Shown in pieces: positions 31,518 to 39,663 of a stretch of 64,000 nt of DNA. The position numbers were made by a program, and so were the translations under genes. Source of the stretch: Streptosporangium roseum DSM 43021 (GTDB taxonomy: Bacteria > Actinomycetota > Actinomycetes > Streptosporangiales > Streptosporangiaceae); assembly GCF_000024865.1 (NCBI RefSeq), contig NC_013595.1:2108001-2172000 (forward strand), given 5' to 3'. How positions within the stretch are numbered: the first letter of the stretch is position 1; every line of letters starts with the position of its first letter. The notes under the pieces were generated by a model. That model ran no database searches and was not told the origin of the DNA. It saw only the letters and a list, made by a program, of their open reading frames with translations.

Positions 31518-33316
31518 CAGGCCGGCACCCTCGCCCGGCGGCGGCCCCGGTAGCCGCTGTGGACCAGGACGTCGGACGGCTCGGCGGCGAGTGGCCCGGT
31601 CGGGATGGTCGTGCTGACCACGGGCTCGGACCGGCGATGGCGCCGGCCGCGTAGCGGGGCGTCCTGGACGAAGGTCGAGGACTCGACGACCGGGCGCTCG
31701 CGGAGGCGGCGCCTGCCCTGGTAGGGGGCCTGAGGGCCGTCGTGGCGCCGGTTGGCCGGGCCGGTTCCCTGGGCGCGGGCCGGGCCGGGCGGGCCGGGCC
31801 GGCCGGCGTGGGTGAGGCCTGGCCGGAGGCTCTCCCCGGGCCGGAAGAGATCGTCCAGGCCGCTCTGCGCGTCGCGGGCGAGACTGGCCCGGATGGCCTC
31901 CTCGGCGCGGGCCAGGCTCGCCTGCTCGGCGAGGGTGAGGTTGGCCAGTCCGGCCTCCCCGATGAGGTCGGCCAGTCCGGCCTCCCCGACGCGGGTGAGG
32001 GGCCCGGTCTGCTCGACCTGTGTGAGAGGCCCGGTCTGCTCGGCGGGGATGAGAGGCCCGGTCTGCTCGGCGGGGATGAGAGGGCCGGTCTGCTCGGCGG
32101 GGATGAGTGGCCCGCTCTCCCTGACGTGGCCGAGCGGGGTCGTGACCGAGGGGAAGTCGGCCGTCGCGGCGGCTGGGAGCGTGGTCTCGGGGACGGCCTC
32201 CGGGGTGATCCGGAGCTCCTCGGCCAGGACGGGCGTGCCCTTGGTGATCCGGCGGCGGCCGGGGGCGCGGCGGCGGCCCGGGGTCCGGCGGGGCGGGCGG
32301 ACGGGCGCGCTGTCGCCCGCGGCGAACGCGAGCCGTGTCCTCGACTGCCGGGCCTTGGCGTGGGCGATGATCGCGACCGCGGCGAGCAGGACCGGCGCGA
32401 GCACGGCGGGCGTGCCGAGCTGGGGAGTCTGCGGCATGAGGCCGCTGCTGAGCGCGGTCGGGGTGGTCGCGAGCGCGTTGGTGTCCGCGGTGGCGGGTTT
32501 GGCGTGCTTGCCGGTCGTGGTGGTACGGCCTGCGGAGATCTGGGGATCGACGGCGGTCGCGCCGGTCCTCGGGGTGGCCTCGCCGGTCTTCGGGTTGGTC
32601 TTCGGGGTGGTCCGCGGGGCCGTCTCGGCGGCCTTCGTCTCCCGGGCGGAGGATTTGGCGGGCGACTTGGCGGCGGTCTTGGCGTGCTTGGGGCCGGGCT
32701 CCGCCGTGGCCGCCGGGGTCTCGGCCTCCCGGCCGAGGTCGGGCGGGGGGACCATCGCGAGCAGGTTGGGCCCGGGGGTGAGCGCCACCGAGTTGTCCGC
32801 CCGGGCGTCGGCGGTGACGACCGTCTGCTTCTGGGAGGCCTCCCTGTCCAGCCGGGCCTTGATCTTCTCCGGATACCCGTAGCCGACGACCTTGCCGGTG
32901 TCGCGTTCCTTGCGCTTGGCGACGCCCCCGTCGATGTTCCCCTCGATCGTGTGGATCGTCCTGCCCGTCACCTTGGTGACGATCCCCACGTGGTCGATGT
33001 TGTCGATCTTCTTCGAGCCGCTCCAGTCGAAGAAGACGATGGCGCCGGGCTTGGGAGTGGTGCCCCAGGCGTCCTGCTCCTTGAACCACTCGGCGTGGTA
33101 GACGGTGTAGGCGAACTGGCCGACCCAGTCCTCGTAGCCGAGCTTCTTGGCCGCCCAGGACAGGTACATGTCACACCAGGGAGCCGCCGTGTAGTCGGCG
33201 TCGAACTCGACGTTGTCGCCGTACCAGTGGCCGAACTTGGTGTAACCGCCGCTCTTCTCGGAGTATCCGAGTTCGCTCTCCAGCAGCTTGATGAACTTCT
33301 GCATCTCAGGGGTCAT
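31517..33316 (-). CDS. CHAP-domain protein with membrane segment and long disordered tail
   Basis: A 599-aa protein with an N-terminal CHAP amidase/peptidase domain (about residues 5-140): the catalytic Cys is in AAPWCDMYLSW and the His in NIDHVGIVTKV. After an Ala/Thr/Lys-rich stretch a hydrophobic segment appears (about 335-352, PAVLAPVLLAAVAIIAHA), followed by a basic, Arg/Pro-rich tail with PLIPAEQTG repeated three times and EAGLAxL units. CHAP proteins cut peptidoglycan, but no N-terminal signal peptide is seen, which is odd. ATG 33316 lacks a Shine-Dalgarno and is preceded by a structured leader. Start choice is uncertain; the domain call is firm. Confidence 0.82.
   Translation of the reverse strand: MTPEMQKFIKLLESELGYSEKSGGYTKFGHWYGDNVEFDADYTAAPWCDMYLSWAAKKLGYEDWVGQFAYTVYHAEWFKEQDAWGTTPKPGAIVFFDWSGSKKIDNIDHVGIVTKVTGRTIHTIEGNIDGGVAKRKERDTGKVVGYGYPEKIKARLDREASQKQTVVTADARADNSVALTPGPNLLAMVPPPDLGREAETPAATAEPGPKHAKTAAKSPAKSSARETKAAETAPRTTPKTNPKTGEATPRTGATAVDPQISAGRTTTTGKHAKPATADTNALATTPTALSSGLMPQTPQLGTPAVLAPVLLAAVAIIAHAKARQSRTRLAFAAGDSAPVRPPRRTPGRRRAPGRRRITKGTPVLAEELRITPEAVPETTLPAAATADFPSVTTPLGHVRESGPLIPAEQTGPLIPAEQTGPLIPAEQTGPLTQVEQTGPLTRVGEAGLADLIGEAGLANLTLAEQASLARAEEAIRASLARDAQSGLDDLFRPGESLRPGLTHAGRPGPPGPARAQGTGPANRRHDGPQAPYQGRRRLRERPVVESSTFVQDAPLRGRRHRRSEPVVSTTIPTGPLAAEPSDVLVHSGYRGRRRARVPA
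32042..32105 (-). repeat. 27-bp tandem repeats coding PLIPAEQTG in CHAP tail
   Basis: Three near-identical 27-bp units, plus diverged neighbours (PLTQVEQTG), encode the nonapeptide repeat in the cytoplasmic tail of the CHAP protein. DNA identity between units suggests recent expansion. Confidence 0.7.
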
Positions 33317-33319
33317 AGA

Positions 33320-33480
33320 AAGCTTAGGGGGACCCCCGGTGGCCGTGAAGCATGGTCGCGCCGCCCTCGCAACCCGGCTACCGGGAGACGGGTTGAGCGA
33401 TGGCGCGTTCACGCGGACCGATCCGGAGGGACGATCGGGACGCGTGTGGCGGCACCATTGGTCAGTTGTCTTCCGTGACC
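33320..33480 (-). promoter_or_regulatory. Highly structured 5' leader of the CHAP gene (candidate riboswitch or attenuator)
   Basis: Reading the minus strand towards the start at 33316, successive hairpins can be drawn: GGTCA/TGACC (33476-33480 with 33460-33464), CCGATC/GATCGG (33418-33423 with 33433-33438), CGCG-TGAA-CGCG (33404-33415), AACCCG/CGGGTT (33371-33376 with 33389-33394) and GGGGG/CCCCC (33327-33337). Actinobacterial cell-wall hydrolases are often under c-di-AMP (ydaO) riboswitches, but the conserved ydaO core elements were not recognised here, so the class is open. Confidence 0.35.
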
Positions 33481-33671
33481 AGGGAGGCTACCCGGATGGA
33501 GCGGAAGGTCAAGACAGGCTAAAGCGCACACCAAGGGGTCGGGGCCTCGCTGGGGTGACAAATGCCGACGTCAGAGGCGTTTTCGGGATTTTTACGCATT
33601 AAACCGGTCAAACAAAAAGATCTACCCTCCGGCGGCGTGGCGGGCCTTCCGGGTGGCCGAATGCGATTCGG

Positions 33672-33685
33672 TAGAACGTGTTCTA
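33672..33685. promoter_or_regulatory. KstR-type operator upstream of thioesterase
   Basis: TAGAACGTGTTCTA is a perfect 14-bp palindrome that fits the published mycobacterial KstR consensus TNNAACNNGTTNNA exactly. It ends 10 bp before the thioesterase ATG at 33696. KstR controls steroid/cholesterol catabolism, matching the catabolic neighbours. Confidence 0.55.
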
Positions 33686-33695
33686 AAGTAGGGGC

Positions 33696-34331
33696 ATGAC
33701 GACCGATCTCGCCTCCACCGAGGACGCCGACGCCCTCCTCGCCGCGCTGGCCGTACTGACCAGGCAGGCCCGTGAACTGGTCGACGCGGTCGTGCTCACC
33801 GATGTCCCGGAGAGCGAGATCGCCGCCGTCACCGCCGAGCTGGGCGTTCTCACCGAGCGCCTGCGCGCCCGCAGGCGGACCTCCCCCCAGCCCTTCGAGA
33901 TCGGCCCCGACGGCGTGCCCCGCCACGCCGGCAACGCCGTCACCGGCTCGGCCAACCCGCACGCCCTCCCGCTGGTCGTCCAGACCACCCCGGAGAGGAC
34001 GGCCCGTGCCGAGCTGACCTTCCGCCCCACGCACGAGGGACCACCCGCCTCGGTCCACGGCGGGATCAGCGCCATGATCCTCGACCACATGCTGGGACAC
34101 GCGGTCGCGGTGGCCGGCGTCGCCGGGATGACCGGCACCCTGACCGTGCGCTACCTGCGCCGGGTCCCCTACGGCGAGCCGCTGGTGGCGACCGCCGAAT
34201 ACACCCGCTCCGAAGGCCGCAAGTCCTGGTCCGAGGGGCGGATCGCCCTTCCCGACGGCACCCCCCTGGTCGAGGCCACCGGCCTGTTCGTCACCCCCCG
34301 GCAATGGGTGGAGAACCCGTTGCCGGGGTGA
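33696..34331 (+). CDS. PaaI-type hotdog-fold thioesterase
   Basis: A 211-aa protein with an N-terminal helical extension (about 1-65) and a hotdog thioesterase domain (about 70-205): GPPASVHGGISAMILDHMLGHAV matches the HGG motif and catalytic region of the PaaI/4HBT family, followed by GTLTVRYLRRVPYGEPLVATAEY. It hydrolyses acyl- or aryl-CoA thioesters. The KstR-like palindrome immediately upstream suggests control with lipid or steroid degradation. Convergent with the SDR-ending operon. Confidence 0.88.
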   Translation: MTTDLASTEDADALLAALAVLTRQARELVDAVVLTDVPESEIAAVTAELGVLTERLRARRRTSPQPFEIGPDGVPRHAGNAVTGSANPHALPLVVQTTPERTARAELTFRPTHEGPPASVHGGISAMILDHMLGHAVAVAGVAGMTGTLTVRYLRRVPYGEPLVATAEYTRSEGRKSWSEGRIALPDGTPLVEATGLFVTPRQWVENPLPG

Positions 34332-34361
34332 TCCTGTCCGGCGGGAGCCCGACGGCGGGGC

Positions 34362-35111
34362 TCAGTAGCCCGCGCCGGTGAGCATGCCGCCGTCCACCGT
34401 GAACTCGCTGCCGGTGCAGTAGCTCGCCCGGTCGGAGGCGAGGAAGGCCACCACGTTGGAGACCTCGACCGGCTTGGCGAAGCGCTTGATGACCATGGAC
34501 TTCAGGAACGCCTCGCCGTCCACCTCGGCGGCGATCTCCGGGTCCATCACCATGGAGGTGTTGATGGCGCCGGGGTGGACGGAGTTCACCCGGATCTTGA
34601 AGCGGGCCAGCTCGCGGGCCGCCGCCTTGGTCACGCCGCGCACCCCGAACTTGGAGGCGGCGTAGGCGGACATGCCCTCGGCGCCGATGAAGCCCTCGAC
34701 CGAGGAGATGTTCACGATCGAGCCCCGGCCGGCGGCCTTCATCGGCTCGATCACCGACTTGACACCGAGCCAGGTGCCCTTGAGGTTCACGTCGAGGACC
34801 CGGCTGTACTCGTCCAGCGTCATGTCGGCGATCCGACGGAATTTCAGTATCCCGGCATTGTTGACCAGGATGTCGAGCTTGCCGTACGTCTCGACGGTGG
34901 TGCTCACCGCCCGCCGCCAGTCCTCCGGCTCCGTCACGTCCTGATGGACGAACAGCGCCCCGGTGGCCTCCGCGAGCGCCTTGCCCTCGTCGTCGAGCAC
35001 GTCGCCGAAGACGACCCGGGCGCCCTCTTCGAGGAAGAGCCGCACGTGGGCCTCGCCCATGCCCCGGGCCCCACCGGTGATCAGTGCGACCTTGCCGTCC
35101 AGCAGACCCAT
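34362..35111 (-). CDS. Short-chain dehydrogenase/reductase (classical SDR)
   Basis: A 249-aa classical SDR with the NAD(P)-binding GGARGMGEA (residues 13-21), NNAG (about 87-90), catalytic Ser in ISSVEG, YAASK (Tyr/Lys pair) and the C-terminal FTVDGGMLTGAGY. The acidic residue in VVFGDVLDD favours NAD(H). The fold and motif set resemble 3-alpha/20-beta- or 7-alpha-hydroxysteroid dehydrogenases, though substrate cannot be fixed. Starts 1 bp after the NDP-forming synthetase gene with GAGGAG inside it; last gene of the five-gene operon. Confidence 0.9.
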   Translation of the reverse strand: MGLLDGKVALITGGARGMGEAHVRLFLEEGARVVFGDVLDDEGKALAEATGALFVHQDVTEPEDWRRAVSTTVETYGKLDILVNNAGILKFRRIADMTLDEYSRVLDVNLKGTWLGVKSVIEPMKAAGRGSIVNISSVEGFIGAEGMSAYAASKFGVRGVTKAAARELARFKIRVNSVHPGAINTSMVMDPEIAAEVDGEAFLKSMVIKRFAKPVEVSNVVAFLASDRASYCTGSEFTVDGGMLTGAGY

Positions 35112-35112
35112 C

Positions 35113-37248
35113 TCAAGCTCCTCGCGTGAAACGTTTGGCGGCGGCGACGGCCACGGCGGCCGCCTCCATCGAACGGTAGACGGGGATCCCGGCACCGGCC
35201 GCGATCGCGCGGACCCCGTCCTCGACCCCGGGTGGCGCGCACTCGCCGTTCCTGGTGACCAGCGTGATCCTGACCTCGGGCAGGTCCTCCTGGGCGCGGG
35301 CGAGGCTGCGGGCGCAGGCGTACAGCGGCTCGGCCGAACTGCCGTAGGTGAAGAAGCTCTGCACGTTCACGTGGGCGACGACGTCCGGGTACGGCCGCCG
35401 CGCCACGATCGCCGCGATGGCCTCCCGGGCCAGCTCGGGGCGGCCACGCGGCCCCACCGGGATCTCCAGCGGGTTGGCCAGGGAGCTGCCCACCCCGATC
35501 CCGAGCGCCTTCAGCCCGTCCTCCGCCTCCTCCGGCAACGCGTCGAGCGAGAGCCCGGCGGCGTCGAACACGTCGGCCGCCAGGACGCTCGCCCCGCCGC
35601 TCGGCCCGATCACCAGCAGCGCGGGATCCCCGCCCGGGTCCCCGTCCGCGGGGTCGGTGCGGAGGGCGCTCAGGCGGCGGGCGTGGGACTGGAAGAAGGA
35701 CAGGACGCCGATCAGGTCGTCCTGACCGGTGACCAGGGCGGCGCCGGACTGCTCGGCCAGGGCCCGCCAGACGCGGTCGTCGCCGACCATGCCGCCGGTG
35801 TGCGAGGCGGCGGCCCGCCGTCCCTGGGCGCTCCGGCCGCCGACCAGCAGGACGACCGGGAGCCTGCCGCGCACCGACATCAGGGCCTCGAACAGGGCGC
35901 GGCCGCCGCGCGGATCCTCCAGATACATGCCGACGACCGAGGTGTGCTCGTCGGTGGCCAGCCAGCGCAGCAGCTCGGCAGGGGTCACGTCGGCGGAGTT
36001 GCCCACCGTGGCCACCCGGCTGAACGCCAGCCCGCGCCGCTCGCCGACCCTGACGACCTCCCCGGCGAGCCCGCCGCTCTGCGAGATCAGCGCCACGTGG
36101 CCGGGCGGCCCCGGCTCGCCGCCGATGAACGTCTGGCCGCCGCGCGGGCTGTAGACACCCATGCAGTTCGGTCCGAGCAGCCGCGTCCCCGCCTCCCGCG
36201 CCGCCCGGACCAGCCCGGCCTCCAGCTCGGGCGCGCCGGCCTCCCCGAACCCGCCGCTCATCACCTGGACGAACGGGATGCCGTCCGCCTGCCGTACGAC
36301 CTCGGCGCACCGGCCGGCGGGCACGGCGACCAGCGCGTAGTCGGCGTCCGCGTCCGCCAGCGTCGGCACGGCGGGCACGCCGTCGATCTCGTCCGCCTCC
36401 GGGTGGACCGCGACCAGCGGCACCCCCGTGGCCCGGTAGAACTCCAGGAACATGTTCCCGAAGTTCGGCCGGCTGGCGGAGGCCCCCACCACGGCCACGG
36501 CCCGGGGCTCGAACAGCGCCGTGAAGTCGGTCTCCGCCGCCGGGGCCGGTCGCGGCGCCTCCTCGCGGGGGCCGCCCGGAATGTAGCGGGCGTCGACCGC
36601 GACGGCGCCCCGGCCGGTGGCGATCACCGGGTTGAGCTCGAACTCGCCGAGCTCCAGCCGCTCCCACAGGCCGCCGGCCCCGCCGATCGTCAGCAGCAGC
36701 TTCACCAGGGCGTCCATGTCCGCGGCCGGACGGCCGCGGTAGCCCCGCAGCAGCCGGGAGCCACGCAGGGAGGCGAGCATCCGCCGGGCGTCGGCCTCGG
36801 AGACCGGGCACACGCGCACCGCCGTGTCGCGCAGGGCCTCGGTCCAGACGCCGCCGAGCCCGGCGAGCAGGACGGGACCGAAGCCCGGGTCGCGGACGAC
36901 GCCGACGATCAGCTCGACCCCCGGGTCGGCCTGCTCCTCGACCAGGAACCCGTCCGGGGTGATGCCCTGGGCGAGGAGCCCGCCGAGCATCTCGGCCGCG
37001 GCTCCGGCGGCCTCGGCCGGCCCGGCGAGCGCCAGCCGTACCGCACCCGAATCCGACTTGTGGACCAGCCCGGGGCCGAAGGCCTTGAGCACCAGCGGCG
37101 GGGTCAGCCCTCCGGCCGCCGCGGCGACGCCCTCGGCGGAGGCGGCCGTGGCGCCGCGCGGCACCGCCACGCCGGCCTCCCGCAGCAGCGCCTTGACCTC
37201 GTGCTCGGGGGGCGGCCCCGCCGTCGCCAGGGGATCGGACCCGCTCAC
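35113..37248 (-). CDS. NDP-forming acyl-CoA synthetase (fused alpha/beta, ATP-grasp first)
   Basis: A 711-aa acetyl-CoA-synthetase (ADP-forming)-like protein in permuted order: ATP-grasp domain first (about 14-225, VLKAFGPGLVHKSDSGAV), then CoA-binding Rossmann domain (about 245-345, AVAVVGASASRPNFGN) and succinyl-CoA-ligase-like domains (about 380-520) with the phosphohistidine candidate His483 in ASHTGGM. It makes or breaks acyl-CoA with NDP/NTP without AMP. GTG 37248 overlaps the stop of the AMP-forming ligase by 4 bp, so two different CoA-ligation chemistries are coupled in one operon. Confidence 0.88.
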   Translation of the reverse strand: MSGSDPLATAGPPPEHEVKALLREAGVAVPRGATAASAEGVAAAAGGLTPPLVLKAFGPGLVHKSDSGAVRLALAGPAEAAGAAAEMLGGLLAQGITPDGFLVEEQADPGVELIVGVVRDPGFGPVLLAGLGGVWTEALRDTAVRVCPVSEADARRMLASLRGSRLLRGYRGRPAADMDALVKLLLTIGGAGGLWERLELGEFELNPVIATGRGAVAVDARYIPGGPREEAPRPAPAAETDFTALFEPRAVAVVGASASRPNFGNMFLEFYRATGVPLVAVHPEADEIDGVPAVPTLADADADYALVAVPAGRCAEVVRQADGIPFVQVMSGGFGEAGAPELEAGLVRAAREAGTRLLGPNCMGVYSPRGGQTFIGGEPGPPGHVALISQSGGLAGEVVRVGERRGLAFSRVATVGNSADVTPAELLRWLATDEHTSVVGMYLEDPRGGRALFEALMSVRGRLPVVLLVGGRSAQGRRAAASHTGGMVGDDRVWRALAEQSGAALVTGQDDLIGVLSFFQSHARRLSALRTDPADGDPGGDPALLVIGPSGGASVLAADVFDAAGLSLDALPEEAEDGLKALGIGVGSSLANPLEIPVGPRGRPELAREAIAAIVARRPYPDVVAHVNVQSFFTYGSSAEPLYACARSLARAQEDLPEVRITLVTRNGECAPPGVEDGVRAIAAGAGIPVYRSMEAAAVAVAAAKRFTRGA

Positions 37249-38819
37249 GCCTCCTCCAGGAGGTGCCGGTACCTCTCCCGGATCTCCCGGCGCAGCAGCT
37301 TGCCGGGGCCGCCGGAGGCGTCCTGGAAGTGGGGGAGCTCGTCGGCGACCACGATGCGGTCGGGCCGCCGGTGCTCGGGCAGCGACTCGGCGAGCGCGAT
37401 CGCGAGCTTCGACGGGTCGAGCGAGTGCCCGGAGCGGGCGACCACCGCGAGCAGGATCCTCTGCTCGGCCGCGTCCCGGCCCTCGACGTGCTCGGGCACG
37501 CCCACCGCGCCTGCCTCGGCCACGTCGTCCAGCGCCACCGCGGCCTCCTCGACCGCCGAGGGCTGCGTCCAGGCGCCGCCCTTCAGGATCGCGTCCTCGC
37601 GGCGGCCGAGCACGGTCAGGTTGCCGTCCTCGGCGAGGACACCCAGGTCACCGCCCACGTACCACTCGCCGCGGAGCACCTCGGCCGTCTTCTCGGGGAG
37701 CCGGTCGTAGCCGGTCATCCGGTGCGGCCCGGCCAGGTTGATCTCACCGACCTCGCCGACCACCCGTTCGCCGGACGGCCCGGTGATCCGTACGGCGTTG
37801 CCGGTCCGCGCCCTGCCGGAGGAGCCGAGCGGCGTGCTGCCGTCGTCCACCCGGCCGAAACAGGTGTAGGGAGCCTCGGTCTGGCCGTAGTAGCAGTAGA
37901 CGCCCGCGCCGGGCAGCCGCTCCCTCATCCTGCCCAGCAGCGTCGCGGGGAGCGCCTCGCCGCCCAGCATGATGACCCGCAGGGACGACAGGTCCACCCC
38001 CTCGTGGTCGTCGGAGCCGAGCAGGGCCGCGTAGAACGACGGGATCTGCGAGACGTGGGTGACCCTCTCGCGGGGGACCACCCTCAGGAAGTTCGCCGGT
38101 CCCCAGTCCTGCTCCAGCACCAGCCGCATGCCCGCGTACAGCGCCGGCCCGACCAGGGCGGGGAAGCCGATGCCCCAGATGATCGCCCCGGTGCCGAGCA
38201 CCGAGTCCTCGGCGCGCGGCACGTCCAGCCAGATCCGCGCGGTCGCCAGGGACGAGGCGTGCGTGTGGATCGCGGCCTTGGGCAGCCCGGTGGTCCCCGA
38301 GGTGTAGTAGAGGGCGAGCGGGTCGTCCCCGGAGCCGTCCGGCGCGAACTCCCCGTCCGGGGCGGCGGCGGTCAGCGCGTCCAGGTCCACGACGTCCTCA
38401 CCCGGGCCGCCGACCTTGATCCAGGTGGTCACGTCGGGCAGCCGGGGGCGGATCTCCGCCACGACCTGCTCGACGGTGGAGTCGTAGACGAAGGCGGTGG
38501 CGCCGGAGTGCGCGACGACCTCCCGCAGGGTGTCCACCGGCCAGTACGGGTTGAGCGCCGCGGTGACCGCGCCCAGCTTGGCCGCCGCCAGGTAGACCTC
38601 GGCCACGTGCAGCGTCTCGTTGAGCAGCGCCGCCACCCGCCGCCGCGGCTCGATCCCGGCCGCCGTCAGGGCGTGGGCGCGCCTGTCGACGATCCGGTCG
38701 AGCTCGGAGTAGGTGAAGCTCCGCTCGCCGCAGTAGGTCAGCGCGACCCTGTCCGGGGTGCGCAGGGCGTTGGCGGTGAGGATGGCGTAGGCGTAGTTGC
38801 CGTAGGGGGATCGCGCCAT
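37245..38819 (-). CDS. AMP-forming acyl-CoA synthetase/ligase
   Basis: A 524-aa ANL-superfamily ligase with the P-loop YYTSGTTGLPK (residues 171-181), the aryl/acyl motif YYGQTEAPY, YDRLPEKTAEVLRGEWYVGGDLG (A7) and LGRREDAILKGGAW, and the C-terminal catalytic lysine region SGGPGKLLRREI. It activates a carboxylate as acyl-AMP and transfers it to CoA. The HTHASSLATARIWLDVPRAED region is typical of fatty- or cyclohexane-type ligases. Downstream coupling to the NDP-forming synthetase and operon context with OB-fold/VOC/SDR proteins indicates a degradative role. Confidence 0.9.
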   Translation of the reverse strand: MARSPYGNYAYAILTANALRTPDRVALTYCGERSFTYSELDRIVDRRAHALTAAGIEPRRRVAALLNETLHVAEVYLAAAKLGAVTAALNPYWPVDTLREVVAHSGATAFVYDSTVEQVVAEIRPRLPDVTTWIKVGGPGEDVVDLDALTAAAPDGEFAPDGSGDDPLALYYTSGTTGLPKAAIHTHASSLATARIWLDVPRAEDSVLGTGAIIWGIGFPALVGPALYAGMRLVLEQDWGPANFLRVVPRERVTHVSQIPSFYAALLGSDDHEGVDLSSLRVIMLGGEALPATLLGRMRERLPGAGVYCYYGQTEAPYTCFGRVDDGSTPLGSSGRARTGNAVRITGPSGERVVGEVGEINLAGPHRMTGYDRLPEKTAEVLRGEWYVGGDLGVLAEDGNLTVLGRREDAILKGGAWTQPSAVEEAAVALDDVAEAGAVGVPEHVEGRDAAEQRILLAVVARSGHSLDPSKLAIALAESLPEHRRPDRIVVADELPHFQDASGGPGKLLRREIRERYRHLLEEA

Positions 38820-38896
38820 TATGGCCTCCGGTCAGAGGGGGGTGGAGGACGCAGAGGGACGGACGGAGGGGGCTGCTCAGGGGTGGGTCAGAGGGG

Positions 38897-38946
38897 CTCG
38901 GAGGGGTCAGAGGGAGGAGTACTCGGAGGGGTCAGAGGGAGGAGTA
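38897..38946. repeat. 25-bp perfect tandem direct repeat
   Basis: Two identical 25-bp units (38897-38921 and 38922-38946), each beginning CTCGGAGGGGTCAG and ending GGAGTA. The second copy covers the stop codon of the VOC gene at 38932, so the duplication also set the 3' end of that reading frame. The 111-bp gap between VOC and ligase genes is otherwise G-rich and without a gene. Confidence 0.85.
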
Positions 38947-39273
38947 GAGGACGAAGACGTTTCCCGACGGGTCACGGAGGACGGCTCTGATCTCGTGCGG
39001 CCCGGTCTCGGGCTCGCGCACCACCTCCGCGCCCGCCCCGGTCAGCTCCCGTAGGGCCGCCGCGACGTCGCCTACCTTGTAGGACGGCGCGGTGACCTCT
39101 CCCGTCACCCGTTCCCCGGCCGCGACCAGCGCGACCGTGGTGCCCCCTCCGTCCAGGGCCGCGAACCGGTCGCCGTCGCGGAACCGCACCGCCAGGCCGA
39201 GTGCGCCGGAGTAGAGGGCGATCGCCTTGTCCAGGTCGTCCACGGGGATCAGGATGTTGCCGAGCTTGGTCAT
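38932..39273 (-). CDS. VOC-superfamily (glyoxalase/extradiol-dioxygenase-like) protein
   Basis: A 113-aa single-unit VOC protein: MTKLGNILIPVDDLDKAIALYSGALGLAVRFRDGDRFA is the typical opening beta-alpha-beta module and LRDPSGNVFVLYSSL the typical ending (DPxGN). Metal ligands of true glyoxalase I are not complete, so it could be an isomerase, a C-C hydrolase or a binding protein. ATG 39273 overlaps the OB-fold gene stop by 4 bp. Second gene of the operon. Confidence 0.88.
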   Translation of the reverse strand: MTKLGNILIPVDDLDKAIALYSGALGLAVRFRDGDRFAALDGGGTTVALVAAGERVTGEVTAPSYKVGDVAAALRELTGAGAEVVREPETGPHEIRAVLRDPSGNVFVLYSSL

Positions 39274-39632
39274 GTCGGTCTCCAGTGAGGTAGGTCGTCG
39301 ACGAAAGTCACGCACACCGGCATGCCGATCCGCACCCGCTCCGGTGCGCAGTCCACGATCCGGCCGAACGCCCTCACCCCCTCGGGCAGGTCGATCCAGG
39401 CCAGCACGTACGGCTCCCGCCCCCGGAACTCGGGCACGAACGAGCGGTGCACCACGGTGAACGTGTGCACGGAGCCCTCACCCGAGACGGGCTCGTAGGG
39501 GAGGTCGGTGCCGCCGCAGTGGGGGCAGTCGGGGGCGGGCAGGTGCACCCGCCGGGCGCAGGCCGTACAGCGTTGAATGACCAACTCGCCGCGACGGCAG
39601 GCATCCCAGTAGGTGAGCGTGTCACTGGTCAT
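39270..39632 (-). CDS. Zn-ribbon/OB-fold protein (DUF35 family)
   Basis: A 120-aa DUF35 protein: rubredoxin-like Zn-ribbon CTACARRVHLPAPDCPHC (two CxxC pairs, residues about 22-41) followed by an OB-fold (GSVHTFTVVHR, REPYVLAWIDLPEGVRAFGRIV). Family members dock on thiolases, aldolases or hydratases (as in ChsH2/Ltp2 of steroid degradation), but no thiolase gene is adjacent here. First gene of the five-gene operon, with the CCAAGC-type operator 11 bp upstream of its ATG. Confidence 0.88.
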   Translation of the reverse strand: MTSDTLTYWDACRRGELVIQRCTACARRVHLPAPDCPHCGGTDLPYEPVSGEGSVHTFTVVHRSFVPEFRGREPYVLAWIDLPEGVRAFGRIVDCAPERVRIGMPVCVTFVDDLPHWRPT

Positions 39633-39642
39633 CGATCGCCAA

Positions 39643-39658
39643 GCTAGCGCACGCTTGG
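39643..39658. promoter_or_regulatory. CCAAGC-N4-GCTTGG type operator upstream of CoA-ligase operon
   Basis: GCTAGC (39643-39648), spacer GCAC, GCTTGG (39653-39658). On the minus strand it reads CCAAGC-GTGC-GCTAGC-TTGG, almost the same as the site at 28207. It is squeezed between the kinase stop (39664) and the DUF35 start (39632), so the promoter overlaps the end of the kinase gene. Confidence 0.65.
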
Positions 39659-39663
39659 TTGAC

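Noticed and set aside
33320..33480. Calling the CHAP leader a ydaO (c-di-AMP) riboswitch
   Set aside because: The context fits but the conserved core segments of that class (for example the CCCGACAGCUAACC end) were not found, so only a structured leader is reported.
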